The notes below the pieces were generated by a model, which had not been told where the DNA came from, ran no database searches, and saw nothing but the letters and a program-made list of their open reading frames with translations. Position numbers and translations under genes: made by a program. 64,000 nucleotides of DNA from assembly GCA_023525715.1 (NCBI GenBank), contig CM042016.1, positions 84,696,382 to 84,760,381 of the forward strand, given 5' to 3'. The stretch's first letter is position 1; every line of letters begins with the position of its first letter. The DNA is from Cichorium intybus. Its lineage: Eukaryota > Streptophyta > Magnoliopsida > Asterales > Asteraceae. Below, piece after piece: positions 10,807 to 23,514 of this stretch.

Positions 10807-11304
10807 TTTCAAAATTAGGATGTAAAAAGACAATTAAAAGTCACAAAATCGAATTCATATTCTTACCCAGTTGAAAGTGAGATGTGAAAATTTTTTAATG
10901 TGATTCGGCCCTTTAAAACATGTTGGGACCTTGGGGACATTGAATGTTACACCTTGTTTCTTTTTAATTATTTATTGAGTCGAATCCCGCTATTCAAGTT
11001 GGGGCATGCGGTGTTGAGTGTTGACCTTGGTGTTTGTTGCCATGGCAGAGCTTGAAGAACAAGAAAGAGATGTGATCCAAGATGAAGCAGGAGTCATCTC
11101 TAATGATTACAAGATTGCAAATTCTGTATGAGATCTCAAATTTTATGGTTCATGTTCAACAATCTGCAACCATAAACATTCAAGAAATGGTAATGGACAA
11201 AGAGCTGCAGGGTCGTTTAATAATTTCGAGGACTGCAGATTCATTTTATAACAGAAAGATTCTCCCAAGTAAAAAATATTAACTTTTCATCTCATGAGCA
11301 AAGC
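10807..11304. other. Spacer with an unidentified exon-like stretch
   Basis: From about 11044 to 11280 the base composition becomes less AT-rich and codes short open stretches such as LEEQERDVIQDEAGVISNDY (about 11050-11110) before a stop. It may be a fragment of a host gene cut off by the gypsy insertion at 11305. The family was not recognised. Confidence 0.35.
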
Positions 11305-12084
11305 TGTAACACCGTGACACTTTTGTTAAGTATTACAATGTTAATCATAGTGTATTTATGATTTAACATGGTGTTCTAAGTATTAGAAAGTAATACTAGA
11401 AGAAAAGGGTAAATTGGTCATTTGACCATGTGAGGGACCAATTATGTAAAAATATTGTTGCTTGTGGCAAAAATATAAGAAATGAAAGTTTTATTGTAAT
11501 AAAACTTGATTTTAGTGCCAAAAGTTCAAGAAATGAAACTTAGGGACTAAAAGTGAAAATCTGGAAAATATAAAAACAAAAATGAGAAATATTTCTCATT
11601 ACTTGTGGCTGAACATTTGGAAGCTACGGGAAGAAGTTTGAGATGCGATTCTTTGATCTTCACGGGAGATTGAAGCATGGAATTGGAATCATAGTTTGGA
11701 ATTGGTGATTCCTAAGCTAAACAAGGTTAGTATTCCAAGTTCTTGAAGTGTTCTTGGTGGGTTTTGTGGGTAAACTGAAATTTGCAATTTCAGTGAAATC
11801 CATGGAATTTGTATATGATTTCTAGGCTTAAACATGTTCATGTAGTAAGAACATATGTTAAAAATAGCAAAGTAGGTTGTTATTCTTGATAAATTGAAAT
11901 GTTGCTCAAGAACCCTAAATCATGAATTGGTGTGATTAAGGTGTTTTTAATGGCCTAAAACCTGTTATTAGTCAAAGGTTTTAGTCCTAGAACCATCCCT
12001 GATCATTAAGTCGAGTATTAAGGGCTTAAAATGAGAAAATGGGATTTTGTAGCTTGAAAATCGGAGTTTCTGCACTTCTGATCA

Positions 12085-12305
12085 GCGATCGCGACCCGAC
12101 CATAGGGTGGGTCGCGACCCGAAGGTCATGACCTTCGCGACTTGACCCGCACCGCCCTCGCGACCCGAAGGGCATGACCTTCGCGACTTGTCCCGCATCG
12201 CCCTCGCGACCCGAAGGGTTTGGCCTTCGCGACCCGAACCGCATTGCCCTCGCGACTCGAAGGGTGTGGTCTTCGCGACCTGACCATAAGGTCGATCGCG
12301 ACGCG
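12085..12305. repeat. GC-rich minisatellite in the gypsy LTR
   Basis: Repeats of about 47 bp built on CGCGACCCGAAGGGCATGAC and variants. They are strongly GC-rich in otherwise AT-rich DNA. The same block recurs in the 3' LTR at about 18345-18560. Confidence 0.85.
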
Positions 12306-12969
12306 ACCCCTGGGCAGAAACCATTTCAGCCTCTATTAAAATTTGGTGCATTTTCCAAATTTGATTTTGATGCTAGGCTTATCCGATTGACCTGAAATTT
12401 TAAACATAAGTCTAATATGTTGTGAAACTTCATGGAAAATTATCGGAATACGAATACGACCTCCCGAAAGTACTGTAGTAGAATACGCGTATTTCGGGAA
12501 GTGTATTAAATTTTATAACGATGGTTATTAATTGGAAATGCTTAGAAATAGTCCCCAATTGTATTGTATAGGACTCTTGTGTAGTAGAGTCAACTGAAAT
12601 GGTTATTAACCTATTATCATTTGGTATATAAATGAATATATAGGTACGGGATAAATGGTTGTGGTGCACGCAAAAGCAAGAAACAACCGGGATTTAAATG
12701 CAGCTAGCATCCAGGTGAGTAATCTCACTTATATCACATGTGATATGTGTTGATTGGACTGTTACAGGTTGAAACAGCTTTGGGGGACGAAAATGATAAT
12801 TTAAAGATATAATGAAAAGACAATACCAGATAAGCCGTGAGTCTACGATAGACAAGAACGGAGCTGTGAGTCAAATCTTGAAAAGGCAATACCGGATAAG
12901 CCGTGAGTCAATGAAATGACAAGAACGGAGCCGTGAGCCATAAATGATTATAAAATGAAATGAAATTAA

Positions 12970-13290
12970 CTGGTGCGGCCTATAAGGCTATGATATTTGG
13001 TGCGGCCTATAAGGCTATGATATTTGGTGCGGCCTATAAGGCTATGATATTTGGTGCGGCCTATATGGCTATGATATTGGATTCTATATCCAACTGGTGC
13101 GGCCTATACGGCTATGATATTGTTACAGGTACATGGTGCGGCCTTTTGGCTATGATATCGGGTTATTAAACCCAGCTGGTGCGGCCTGCGGGCTATGATT
13201 TATATATTGATAATGTTTTGGTGCAGCTTATATAGCTATGACACAGGGTGCGGCTTAAATAGCCATGAAATACGGTGCGGTCCATTGTGA
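12970..13290. repeat. Tandem GGTGCGGCCTATAAGGCTAT repeats in the gypsy LTR
   Basis: Three near-perfect 28-bp units are followed by longer, diverged ones, each with GTGCGGCC...GGCTATGA. A block with the same core (TGCGGCCTTCGGGCTATGA) occupies the same relative place in the LTRs of the element at 21516-30033. Confidence 0.85.
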
Positions 13291-13792
13291 CTAAAAAACA
13301 TGGGACAGAAATGGTTAGATATTATTATTGTGCAAATAACTGACGTGGCTTGATAATTTCAGGTTATCATGAATCAGCCTGTAAGGCTATAAACTGGGAT
13401 GTGAAATCCTAAGAAATATTTGGTCAGTCAGTAAGGCTAGGAGTTTGGATCCGATATCCAAACAGATATATGAATGTATTTTTATACGTGTTATTTGCAG
13501 ATATGATTACTCACTGAGCTTTGTAGCTCATACCGTTTGTTAAATGTCCCTGCAGGTTAGCATAACCCTGATAAGGGTAAGGATAAAGTCCGTGACTCAT
13601 GAAGTGGACTTTTAGATGCTATCAGTAGCAGCCCGGCTTCAAAGGAGATTACGGTATTCTATACTCTCCTTTATACACTTGTACCCGTTTTTAATAAAAA
13701 TATACCCCTTTTGTTATGGTTTTATGTATTGAAACCTCTGTTTTAAATGAAAAAATTTCAGGGGTGTTTTGTTTTAAAAGCCGGGTGTTACA

Positions 13793-16700
13793 AGTTGGTA
13801 TCAGAGCCGTGGTTTAAGTGAACTAGGTGTCTATAGAGTAGATTCCTGGACTTAAACCTTGAGAGATAGTAGACATGATATATAGTTAGGTGTATATAGT
13901 TGTTATTATACATATATAACCTAACTGGTGCTGACTTCTAACGTATAAGAAGTATGAGCAGTGAATTTTATTTGGAGGAATTTAGGGCGTGCAGCTTGAA
14001 AAGGCGAACCAGCCCTTTTTCAAGGCTCCATCGAACGAGGGGCAACGAGACAAGTAGCGGAAAATCCACATGGCAAGCAACAGTAGCTGTTGTGGTCAGA
14101 AAAAGAAATTTGGGTGCTCACCCTGACTGATTGATATCAAGGTGAAAGAAAAGTAGCTGAGACTACAAGAAAAGCAGAAAAAGATTAGTGGACGCTTCAG
14201 GAGAAGTTACCACGAACTGGGTCCAACCTTAAAGGGAAGGGACCAAAATAGAGCAACTATGTATTGTAAGAAGTGCAGGAAAAGCACTCAGGAAATTTGT
14301 AGAGTTTTGACTCTACCGTTAAATTGCTGAAATTGCAGAAAGCAGGAGCATATTGCTCGAGTCTGTCGGATGGAATGGAAGTGTGTCTAGCGCGGAGCTA
14401 TAGAACACTTTCCTAAAAAATACTCACATGCTAAATGTGGAGTAACGGGTGATGAACCCAGGAAAGAACGGGGGAGGAAAGAAAGAAGAAACGAATAGTC
14501 GAAAAGGACCAGTGATACTTTGAGCATTCCAGCAGACTGTGGAAAAAGCTCGTGAGGAGACTGATATGATCTCTGATAAAATTGTTTTGAATATAACCCT
14601 GTGTATGTTATATTTGATCCATGAAGCGATGCTTTGGATCGATGATTTTGATGTCTTGTTTGAATATTTCATCAACGATTATGGATGAAATTTTGGAACT
14701 GGCTATCGCAAATAGCAAATGTGTTCAAGATATTGAACACCTGGAAGGTAGTCTGCCTAGGATTTACGGGACCATTTTTCCCTATAAATCTAAAGCCGAT
14801 GCCTATCAATGAATTTAAAGAAATCGTGTGTATGAATTGTTTAGCAACGAATTATGCTAACATGAATTGTAAAAATATGAACATGATGGTTCAAAAACCA
14901 GAAATGAAGTGGAGGAAAATCCATGGTAAATGACCGTTGTTGAGAATACCGGTTATTTTCCTTTGCTTAAACTCGGAAAAGAGTTAGTAAAGGAATGATG
15001 TTGTAGTTGGCATACGTAGTATGGGCCAAGCTAAATAAAGCAGTGATAGTAGTGTACTACTTTAAATAAATTCTCGGATGTTTCTTTTGAAAAGAACTTC
15101 CAGGATTTTTGCTAGATTGGCGAGAAGAGCTTATGATTAAACTGGTCTTGGGAGCCGTTCCTGTTATTTAGGCTCTAAACTGATTTGCATCTGTAAAGAT
15201 GGCAGAGTTGGAAAACAACCAGAAGAAAATGTTGTATTGGGATCTCACATGGCTGTATATGTCATTGTATGAACCCTAACTTGTTTGAAAATAAGAAAGA
15301 CAAGTTGGTGCATATGTGCATTGACTACTGAGAATCTGATATTCTCGAAACCAGACTGAATATGAGGTACATTTGTACCAGATATTGGAGTTATTTCACT
15401 GAGTTAAGTGATATGTAAAATTCTCCAAGTATGAAAATTTCGGCTAAAAGAAGTGTTATATTCTTTGGGCATGTTATTAATGCCAAAGATGTTAAACTGG
15501 ATCCGGTGAAAATGATGTTGTGATAAAACAGAAACCGCCTTGGGAATTTGACTAAAATTAGTAGCTCCCTTGGATTGGCGGGTTATTATAGGAGAGTTGT
15601 AGAAAACTGCTCCTTGATTTTCGTCTAGTTAACTAGAGTTGACTAGGAAAAGTGAAAAGTTTGAGTGGTAGAAAGACCACATGTAACTTTTCAAAGGTTG
15701 AAATAAACCTTATATGAAGCTCCGGTGTTAGCATTATCGCTAAGCGGAGAAGATAAAATTTGTTTTATAGAAATGCATCCAGCGTGATTTTGGATACATG
15801 ATATTGCAGTGGCAATTATGATTTTGGCATTTAAGCTTTGGAGACACTACTGAGGTGGTGTAAAGCTTACTGTTTATACGGATCATAAAAGTTTGAAGTA
15901 CTTTATTGATCAAAAAGAAGCTAAATATGAGATAGCAAAGACAGATGGGTTACTAAAAGATTTCGGTTATGAAATCTTGTACCATCTCGGAAAGACGAAT
16001 GTGGTTATAGATGCCTTGAACTAAAAAGAGTATCTTTTGAAAGATACAACCATATGCGTGAATGTGGCGAATTGATTACCTGAGTTGATTCGGGTAGCAC
16101 AAGAAGAAGTGTGCAAGTCTGAAAACGTGAAAAGTGAATGAATGATTAGCTATTGAAAGAAGCTAGTTAGAAACTCACGGCGATTTAAAACCCTTGGTGG
16201 TTGTGTATGTGAGTCCCAAAGCAAAATGAGATATGAAATTTACCCTTAAAAAAATGTATATTGGGGTAGATATGCAAAATGCCCGGGGCAGTACCAAACT
16301 GTGTAGGATAATGTAACCTATGTATTGGTGGCCGGGACTAGAGAAAGACATTGAAAGACATGTGAAAAGTGTTTGACTTGTGTGTAACTACAGTCAAATC
16401 ATTAGAAGCATACGGAAAAAAATTTAGCCGTTGTCGGTCCCAAAGAAGAAATGGGACGATATTATTATAGACTTTGTAATAAAGTCTTTGCAAGTACCGC
16501 ATGGGTATGACACCATATGGGTAATTGCAGGTTAATTGATGAATTCAGTGTAGATTTATACTGACTAAGGAAGAAATTAAGACCGAAAAGTAGCGAAAAG
16601 CTATATAGATAAAGTAAATTGTCGACGTGAGTTATCGGCACGGATTGTATCAGGCCGAGATAATAGAATTATTCGTTGATTTTGGCATAAATTTCAAGAA

Positions 16701-17533
16701 TAATTAGCTCAAAAGTACTAGTAAGTACTATATAAAATTTGCAGATTGATAAACAAGATGAAACAATGACGCAGACTCTAGAAGATATGTTTAGAAATTT
16801 GCACGACAGACCCTAGTGGAAGATGAGAAGATCGCCTATCTTTGGTAGAACCCGTAAATAATAATGGTTTTCGTAATAGCATTCAGATGACTCGTATAAT
16901 GTATAGTATGGAGTGTCGTGTGCACGTCGATTCGCTAGACTAAAGTTGGGGAGAAGTCGTTGGCTGGACCCGAAATTTGTACCTCAATCAGAAGAAAAGA
17001 TTAGGCAAATTCGAGAAAGCTTGGAAATCGACAAAAATCGACAAAAGTAGTATGCGGATTGCCGAGTAAAACAGTTGGAATTCCAGATGAGGGATGACGG
17101 GGTAATCAAAATATCACTTGGAAAGACTAAAAATCTGCTTGGGACGAAAAGTCAAACTCTCATTTATTGGACTTTTCCATATGTCCCAAAGAGTAAGAAT
17201 TCTGGTATACCTATCGAAGATTCTTGATGAACTTCAAGAAATTTATAAAGTTTTCTATGGATCTCATTCCTGGAGAATATAGAATGATGAATTCCAACGA
17301 ATCCCTCATGTCAAATGAGGTAGATAAGTGATTAAGGGGCCCGGGACCACCGGAGGAATGATATGCGAATTATGATATAACTACAAAATAAGAAGACTAG
17401 TATGGTAAAAGTGCTTTGGCAATACCATAGAGGTTTCCATATGATATGGGAAACCGAAAGTGTAACGAGATAGAAATATCCCCAACTCTTTGTATGATTT
17501 CGGGGACGAAATCTTTTGAAGGAGGGGAGAATT
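13793..17533 (+). pseudogene. Ruined gag-pol region of the gypsy element
   Basis: The whole interval aligns by eye with the gag-pol of the element at 21516-30033, but every domain is broken by stops and indels. Traces are visible of the zinc knuckle (near 14340), protease, RNase H with a TDHKSLKYF-like block (about 15880-15905), and integrase (near 16320). The leader after the primer site and the polypurine tract GAAGGAGGGGAGA (17519-17531), next to the 3' LTR, are well kept. No protein can be made; mobility would require proteins from a related element. Confidence 0.88.
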
Positions 17534-19230
17534 TGTAACACCGTGACACTTTTGTTAAGTATTACAATGTTAATCATAGTGTATTTATGATTTAACATGG
17601 TGTTCTAAGTATTAGAAAGTAATACTAGAAGAAAAGGGTAAATTGGTCATTTTACCATAAAAGGGTAATTTGGTCATTTGACCATGTGAGGGACCAATTA
17701 TGTAAAAATATTGTTGCTTGTGGCAAAAATATAAGAAATGAGAGTTTTATTGTAATAAAACTTGATTTTAGTGCCAAAAGTTCAAGAAATGAAACTTAGG
17801 GACTAAAAGTGAAAATCTGGAAAATATAAAAACAAAAATGAGAAATATTTCTCATTACTTGTGGCTGAACATTTGGAAGCTACGGGAAGAAGTTTGAGAT
17901 GCGATTCTTTGATCTTCACGGGAGATTGAAGCATGGAATTGGAATCATAGCTTGGAATTGGTGATTCCTAAGCTAAACAAGGTTAGTATTCCAAGTTCTT
18001 GAAGTGTTCTTGGTGGATTTTGTGGGTAAACTGAAATTTGCAATTTCAGTGAAATCCATGGAATTTGTATATGATTTCTAGGCTTAAACATGTTCATGTA
18101 GTAAGAACATATGTTAAAAATAGCAAAGTAGGTTGCTATTCTTGATAAATTGAAATGTTGCTCAAGAACCCTAAATCATGAATTGGTGTGATTAAGGTGT
18201 TTTTAATGGCCTAAAACCTGTTATTAGTCAAAGGTTTTAGTCCTAGAACCATCCCTGATCATTAAGTCGAGTATTAAGGGCTTAAAATGAGAAAATGGGA
18301 TTTTGTAGCTTGAAAATCGGAGTTTCTGCACTTCTGATCAGCGATCGCGACCCGACCATAGGGTGGGTCGCGACCCGAAGGTCATGACCTTCGCGACTTG
18401 ACCCGCACCGCCCTCGCGACCCGAAGGGCATGACCTTCGCGACTTGACCCGCATCGCCCTCGCGACTCGAAGGGTTTGGCCTTCGCGACCCGAACCGCAT
18501 TGCCCTCACGACTCGAAGGGTGTGGTCTTCGCGACCCGACCATAAGGTCGATCGCGACGCGACCCCTGGGCAGAAACCATTTCAGCCTCTGTTAAAATTT
18601 GGTGCATTTTCCAAATTTGATTTTGATGCTAGGCTTATCCGATTGACCTGAAATTTTAAACATAGGTCTAATATGTTGTGAAACTTCATGGAAAATTATC
18701 GAAATACGAATACGACCTCCCGAAAGTACTATAGTAGAATACGCGTATTTCGGGAAGTGTATTAAATTTTATAACGATGGTTATTAATTGGAAATGCTTA
18801 GAAATAGTCCCCAATTGTATTGTATAGGAATCTTGTGTAGTAGAGTCAACTGAAATGGTTATTAACCTATTATCATTTGGTATATAAATGAATATATTGG
18901 TACGGGATAAATGGTTGTGGTGCACGCAAAAGCAAGAAACAACCGGGATTTAAATGCAGCTAGCATCCAGGTGAGTAATCTCACTTATATCACATGTGAT
19001 ATGTGTTGATTGGACTGTTACAGGTTGAAACAGATTTGGGGGACGAAAATGATAATTTAAAGATATAATGAAAAGACAATACCAGATAAGCCGTGAGTCT
19101 ACGATAGACAAGAACGGAGCTGTGAGTCAAATCTTGAAAAGGCAATACCGGATAAGCCGTGAGTCAATGAAATGACAAGAACGGAGCCGTGAGCCATAAA
19201 TGATTATAAAATGAAATGAAATTAACTGGT
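17534..19230 (+). repeat. 3' LTR of the gypsy element, truncated
   Basis: It begins TGTAACACCGTGACAC and follows the 5' LTR for 1697 bp, then stops abruptly after ATTAACTGGT, where the 5' LTR continues into its tandem repeats. About 820 bp of LTR end are missing, so no right-hand target duplication can be read. A 66-bp unassigned stretch and then the LINE 3' end follow. Confidence 0.88.
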
Positions 19231-19299
19231 GGGTGCTCAATTTGAACGATCTTAGAGTGCGTGCATTCAGTAGTTTTTACTTTTATATTCATTATGGGT

Positions 19300-20945
19300 T
19301 TTTTTTTTGGAAACGACAAATATCATTAAAACAGCCATGAATAGCAAGGAACTATCATGAACAAATAAGTACAAGAGCAGAACAGGAGCAAACAAAAAAA
19401 AAGAAGAAAAGCAAAATACAATTTACTTACACAAAAGATGATTAAAAGGCGAGCAACTCCAAGATGTCCAGTCTCCACAACCAAAGAGCTCCTGTGTTTG
19501 CACCACGCGAATAATTGAGCAATGATATTGTCCGCCACCTTTGTTGCTGAAGTATTCATTTGCTCGAAGACTTTTTCATTTCTGTAAATCCAAACATTCC
19601 ATAGAAGACAGAGGATTGTATTCCCGATCAGTCTCTTCTTAGGACAATTACCCCATAGATGCGTGCACTCAATGAATTCCTTTAAGCATGAGAATCGCCC
19701 TGGTTAAATTCCACACCATTGAAATATCCAGTATTGTAGTGTATGTGTAAACTCACAATTCACTAGTAGATGATCCACCGTTTCCACCTCTAAGTTGCAT
19801 AGTGGGCACATTTGAGACATTGAATTCACACCCCTGACTGCTAAAGTTTTTGCGACCGGGATTCTGCCCTAACATTGCTCTCCATACAAAACATCTAACT
19901 TTCAAAGGGATTTCCTTGTTCCAGCAAATGACGGGACCGGTCGATGTGATAAGTTTGGAATCAATTAGCTTACACAAACGTTTGACCTCATAACCACCAT
20001 TTGATGATAGGATAAATTGGAAGCCGTACTTAGAACTCAGCCCCACGTCCATGTCTCCAATAACCGAGTATAAATGTAACAACTCGTGTAGCTCTTCAGA
20101 AGTTGTTGGATTTTTTTTCCAATTCCATGCAAAACCCCCTGTGGATAACCGATCTTCAAGGCGACAACATTTGGCAGATTCCAATAGATATAGATGGGGA
20201 AACTTCTTTTGAAATGTCCATGGATCTTTCCAAAACAGAATTTTGATGTTTTTACCTGGAATAATTTTGAACAAAGCATTGTGATCAATATTGATTTCTT
20301 GTAGGTATTTGACAGCTTTGAATATATTCACCCACACCCCCGTAGAGGATTTTCTTGCGATATACTCCGCTGGCTTATTTTGTAGATTATGAATGCTCGA
20401 AATAACAACTTTCCATAAACTGCCCTGTTCATTCATCAGTCTCCACCACCATTTTACAAGAAGAGCTATATTTTGTGCTTTTAGGGTACCAACACCTAAA
20501 CCCCCATCTGAAACGGGAGCATGATTTTTAGACCAATCTACCCAGTGAATTTTATTTTGTAGGTTACCTCCACCCCACAAGAATTTCCGTCTAATTTTTT
20601 CCAATACATCAATGGTACCTTGAGGTGCTTTGTAGAGAGACATATAATAGGAACGGAGGCTATTTAGAACCGATTTAATGAGAGTAATCCTACCCCCGAA
20701 CGAAAGGGAGTTGGCTTTCCATGTGGACAGTTTGGAGTGAAACTTATCAATTGCAGGCTGCCAATGCTTCTTTAAACCCATATTAGCTCCAACAGGTACG
20801 CCCAAGTAAATGAACGGGAAAGATCCCACTGCATACCCGACTAAGGAAGTTGACTTTTAGACCAGATGATATGTAAAAGCATTTGAGAATAACAGAAAGA
20901 TTTTTAATGCTGTCACGGTTCCAATTGCCCACCAAAACTTTGTGA
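19300..20945 (-). pseudogene. L1-type LINE, 3' part (reverse transcriptase end and zf-RVT)
   Basis: On the minus strand, coding begins inside the reverse transcriptase around SSGLKVNF (about 20870). It continues through GSFPFIYLGVPVGANM (20828-20780) and the typical plant LINE stretch FGGRITLIKSVL, and ends with a zf-RVT zinc-binding segment whose motif CPLCNLEVETVDHLL (near 19790) is one frame off from the preceding 358-codon frame. A T-run at about 19300 on the + strand is the poly(A) tail. This is the same element as 31937-32600; about 250 residues around the FADD catalytic core are missing between the two parts. Confidence 0.85.
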
Positions 20946-21369
20946 AGTCCTTTTTCTGTTCACATCAAAATTACAATAAGAGTAAATTACAATTTTGGTC
21001 CCTATGGTTTGCATGAAATTTCACTTTTGGTCATCGTTTCGTTTTTCCACACTGATGGTCCCTTAACTACACTTTTGCTTACACTATTGGTCCCTTGGCC
21101 AGGTAAAAAGACCAATATACCCTTTTTAATTTATTTTTCATTTTCTTTAAAAATATTGTTTAATTAATTTAAAATAATAATTAAAAAAAAACCTCCACCG
21201 TCATCCCTACCACCGGATCGGGATAAGAGGGAGGCACATTTGTTTCTGCGATGCAATTCTTGAAGATCGAAGAACACACACCAATTAGGCGTGTGTGTCT
21301 GTGGGGAGGTAGTCGTTGTTACCCACATCTGTTGAAGCGATCCCTATAAGCTCTCCTCCTTCTTTTAGA

Positions 21370-21506
21370 TCATGTTTCTATAGATCTGCATAGGAGCATC
21401 AGCAATCGGAGTAATATCAGGCACTGGCGTCAGAGACGGTGCTCGAGGAGGAATATTAGTTCTGGCGAGCGTGTTAAGATCCACACCTGGAATCTCCATT
21501 GCCACC
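21370..21506 (-). pseudogene. Captured host-gene fragment (unidentified), part 1
   Basis: A 44-codon open stretch on the minus strand starts MEIPGVDLNTLARTNIPPRA, is Pro- and Thr-rich, and ends at TAA. It sits beside the gypsy insertion; the codons upstream continue on the far side of that element (30039 onwards). Base composition is GC-richer than the surroundings, as expected for captured exon sequence. The parent gene was not recognised. Confidence 0.45.
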
Positions 21507-21515
21507 GCCGGTTTG

Positions 21516-23354
21516 TGTAACGCCAAAACTTATTTTATTATGTAATTATAATAAAAAGGGCAAAATGGTAATTTTACCTCAAAAGGGTAATTTGGTCTTT
21601 TGGACAGAAAAGGACTTGTTTGGTAATAATATTTTGAGTCTTGGACTTAAAATGTTATAAAAATGTGATTTTTGTCATTTAAATTGTAAATTGTGGCAAA
21701 AGTTGGAGAAATGCAACTTCAAGGACCAAATTGAAAATATTGGAGGTATAAAGGTGAGGACTTGTGCAGATTTTTGGCATTCACGGGAGCAAGTCTCTTG
21801 AACGATTTCTGCAAAGATTGAAGGTCTTTGAAGGCTTGGAACTTGCAAGTTGGATTATAGCATTTACAAGGGCATAATTGGAAGATTTGGAGGTAAGTTC
21901 TTCAAGCTATAACTAGTTGTTCTTGAGGAGTTTTGTAAAACTCAAAATCTGCAATTACAGTTAAGATTGAGTGTTTTAATTGATGAAATACTTCCATTAA
22001 GTCATGCTAGTAAGAGCTTAAATCAAGAAAATGGAAGTAGGTTGTTATTTTGGTTGAAATTGAAGATTTGGGGTTGTTAGAACTAAGAACCCTAATTCTT
22101 CCTATGATTGATTGAGGGTGTTTTGGGGGTTAAAAACCTTGTTAAAATGTAAGGTTTTAGCCTAGGAACAAACCCCAAGTGATTAAAAACAGAAATAAGG
22201 ACTTAATGGACGAAATCTGCAAGCTACAGTGCATAAATCGCGACTGGCCAGGAGGCCTGCCCAGGCGCCAGGCGCAGTGCGCCCAGGAGCCAGGAGGGGT
22301 GCGCCCAGGCGCAGTGCGCCCTGACCCTGGCGCAGTGCGCCTCCAATGCAGTGGCCAGGCAGGAACTTTGAAACGCTAACTTTTGCTTGGCTTGTCCGAT
22401 TTAGCTCAAATTTGGACAGTAGACTTGTTATGGTCTGAAAAGTTTGGGAAAATTTTTATATCGAGTTTTCGACCCCTCGGGGGCACTGTAGACCGATCCG
22501 AATGTCCCGGTGAATAGTAAAATTCATATAAAGTTAGTAAACGGAAAGTTTATTAATTAGGCATTGTTTGTAACAATGTTTTATTGAACTCTAGTGTATT
22601 GGAGTTAATTGAAATGGGTATTAACCTATAATCATTTTGAAAATGAATGAAATTATAGGTACGGGACAAAATCATACGAATTTCATTTCAAAGCAAGGAA
22701 CGATTAACGCTAGTAGTAGCAATCCTCCAGGTGAGTAATCTTGATTATATCTAGTATGATATATTGGTGCAGCCTTGTTGGCTAAGATACTATCTTTGAT
22801 ATTAAATGGTACAGCCTTGTTGGCTATGACTCCGGTGCGGCCTTCGGGCTATGTCTCCGATGCGGCCTTCGGGCTATGATTTTAGTGCAGCCTTCGGGCT
22901 ATGATTTTAGTGCGGCCTTCGGGCTAGGATATCCGGTGCGGCCTTCGGGCTATGTCTCCGATGTGGCCTTCGGGCTAAGATCACGGTGCGGTCAGTAATG
23001 ACCATGATTTTGGGACAGAAATTGTTTAAGAGTTTAATTGTTATTATTCTCTTGTATATGTTTAATTGATTGCTTGATTACTCATTGGGCTTTGTAGCTC
23101 ACAGTTGTTTGATATGTCCCTGCAGGTGAGCGTGACCCTGCTAAGGGAAAAGACAAAGTCCGTGACTAAGGACTTAGCATTTGAAGTAACGACCCGGCTT
23201 GAAGAATGTATAATATTTATGTATTGTACTTCGTGATACACTTGTACTCGTATTTTGTTAACTAATACCCCATACTTATGGTTTTTATTGTAAAATATTT
23301 GGTTTGGAAAACAAAAATTTTTGGGGTGTTTTTGTTAATAAGTCGGGTGTTACA
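21516..23354 (+). repeat. 5' LTR of the Tekay-type element
   Basis: Begins TGTAACGCCAAAAC and ends GGGTGTTACA. It contains a GC-rich block at 22240-22365 with repeated GGCGCAGTGCGCC palindromes and a tandem array at 22763-22990 built on TGCGGCCTTCGGGCTATGA. Confidence 0.93.
22763..22990. repeat. Tandem array in the Tekay LTR
   Basis: Eight or so units of 19-40 bp share TGCGGCCTTCGGGCTATG; the spacers vary (TCTCCGA, ATTTTAG). The copy in the 3' LTR is at about 29442-29669. Confidence 0.9.
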
Positions 23355-23357
23355 AGT

Positions 23358-23369
23358 TGGTATCAGAGC
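23358..23369 (+). other. Primer-binding site of the Tekay-type element
   Basis: TGGTATCAGAGC, complementary to initiator methionine tRNA, starts three bases after the 5' LTR. The adjoining leader is nearly identical to that of the decayed element at 13793. Confidence 0.9.
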
Positions 23370-23514
23370 CGTGGTTTAAGTGAACTAGGTGTCTTAGATT
23401 AGATCCCTGGACTTAAACCTTGAGAGAAGCACATATACATGGACTGAAATATATATATATATATATAGGTTGTTACTATATATGTAATCTAATGGTTTGT
23501 TGAAATCTTGGAGT

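Larger units (their letters stand above)
11305..13792 (+). repeat. 5' LTR of a degenerate Ty3/gypsy element
   Basis: It starts TGTAACACCGTGACAC and ends GGGTGTTACA. The primer-binding site TGGTATCAGAGC follows at 13796-13807. At 2488 bp the LTR is long. It contains two tandem-repeat blocks: a GC-rich one at 12085-12305 (CGCGACCCGAAGG motifs) and one at 12970-13290 (TGCGGCCTATAAGGCTATGA motifs). The first 1670 bp pair with the 3' LTR at 17534-19230 with roughly 1% substitutions by eye, plus one 27-bp indel. Confidence 0.9.

Noticed and set aside
12026..12395. Arg- and Gly-rich frames in the first gypsy LTR.
   Set aside because: They come from the CGCGACCCGAAGG minisatellite and are not conserved as protein between the LTR copies.
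22179..22379. A 66-codon frame in the Tekay LTR, repeated exactly in the other LTR, as a possible small gene.
   Set aside because: It translates a GC-rich repeat block and has no recognisable similarity; presence in both LTRs is simply LTR identity.
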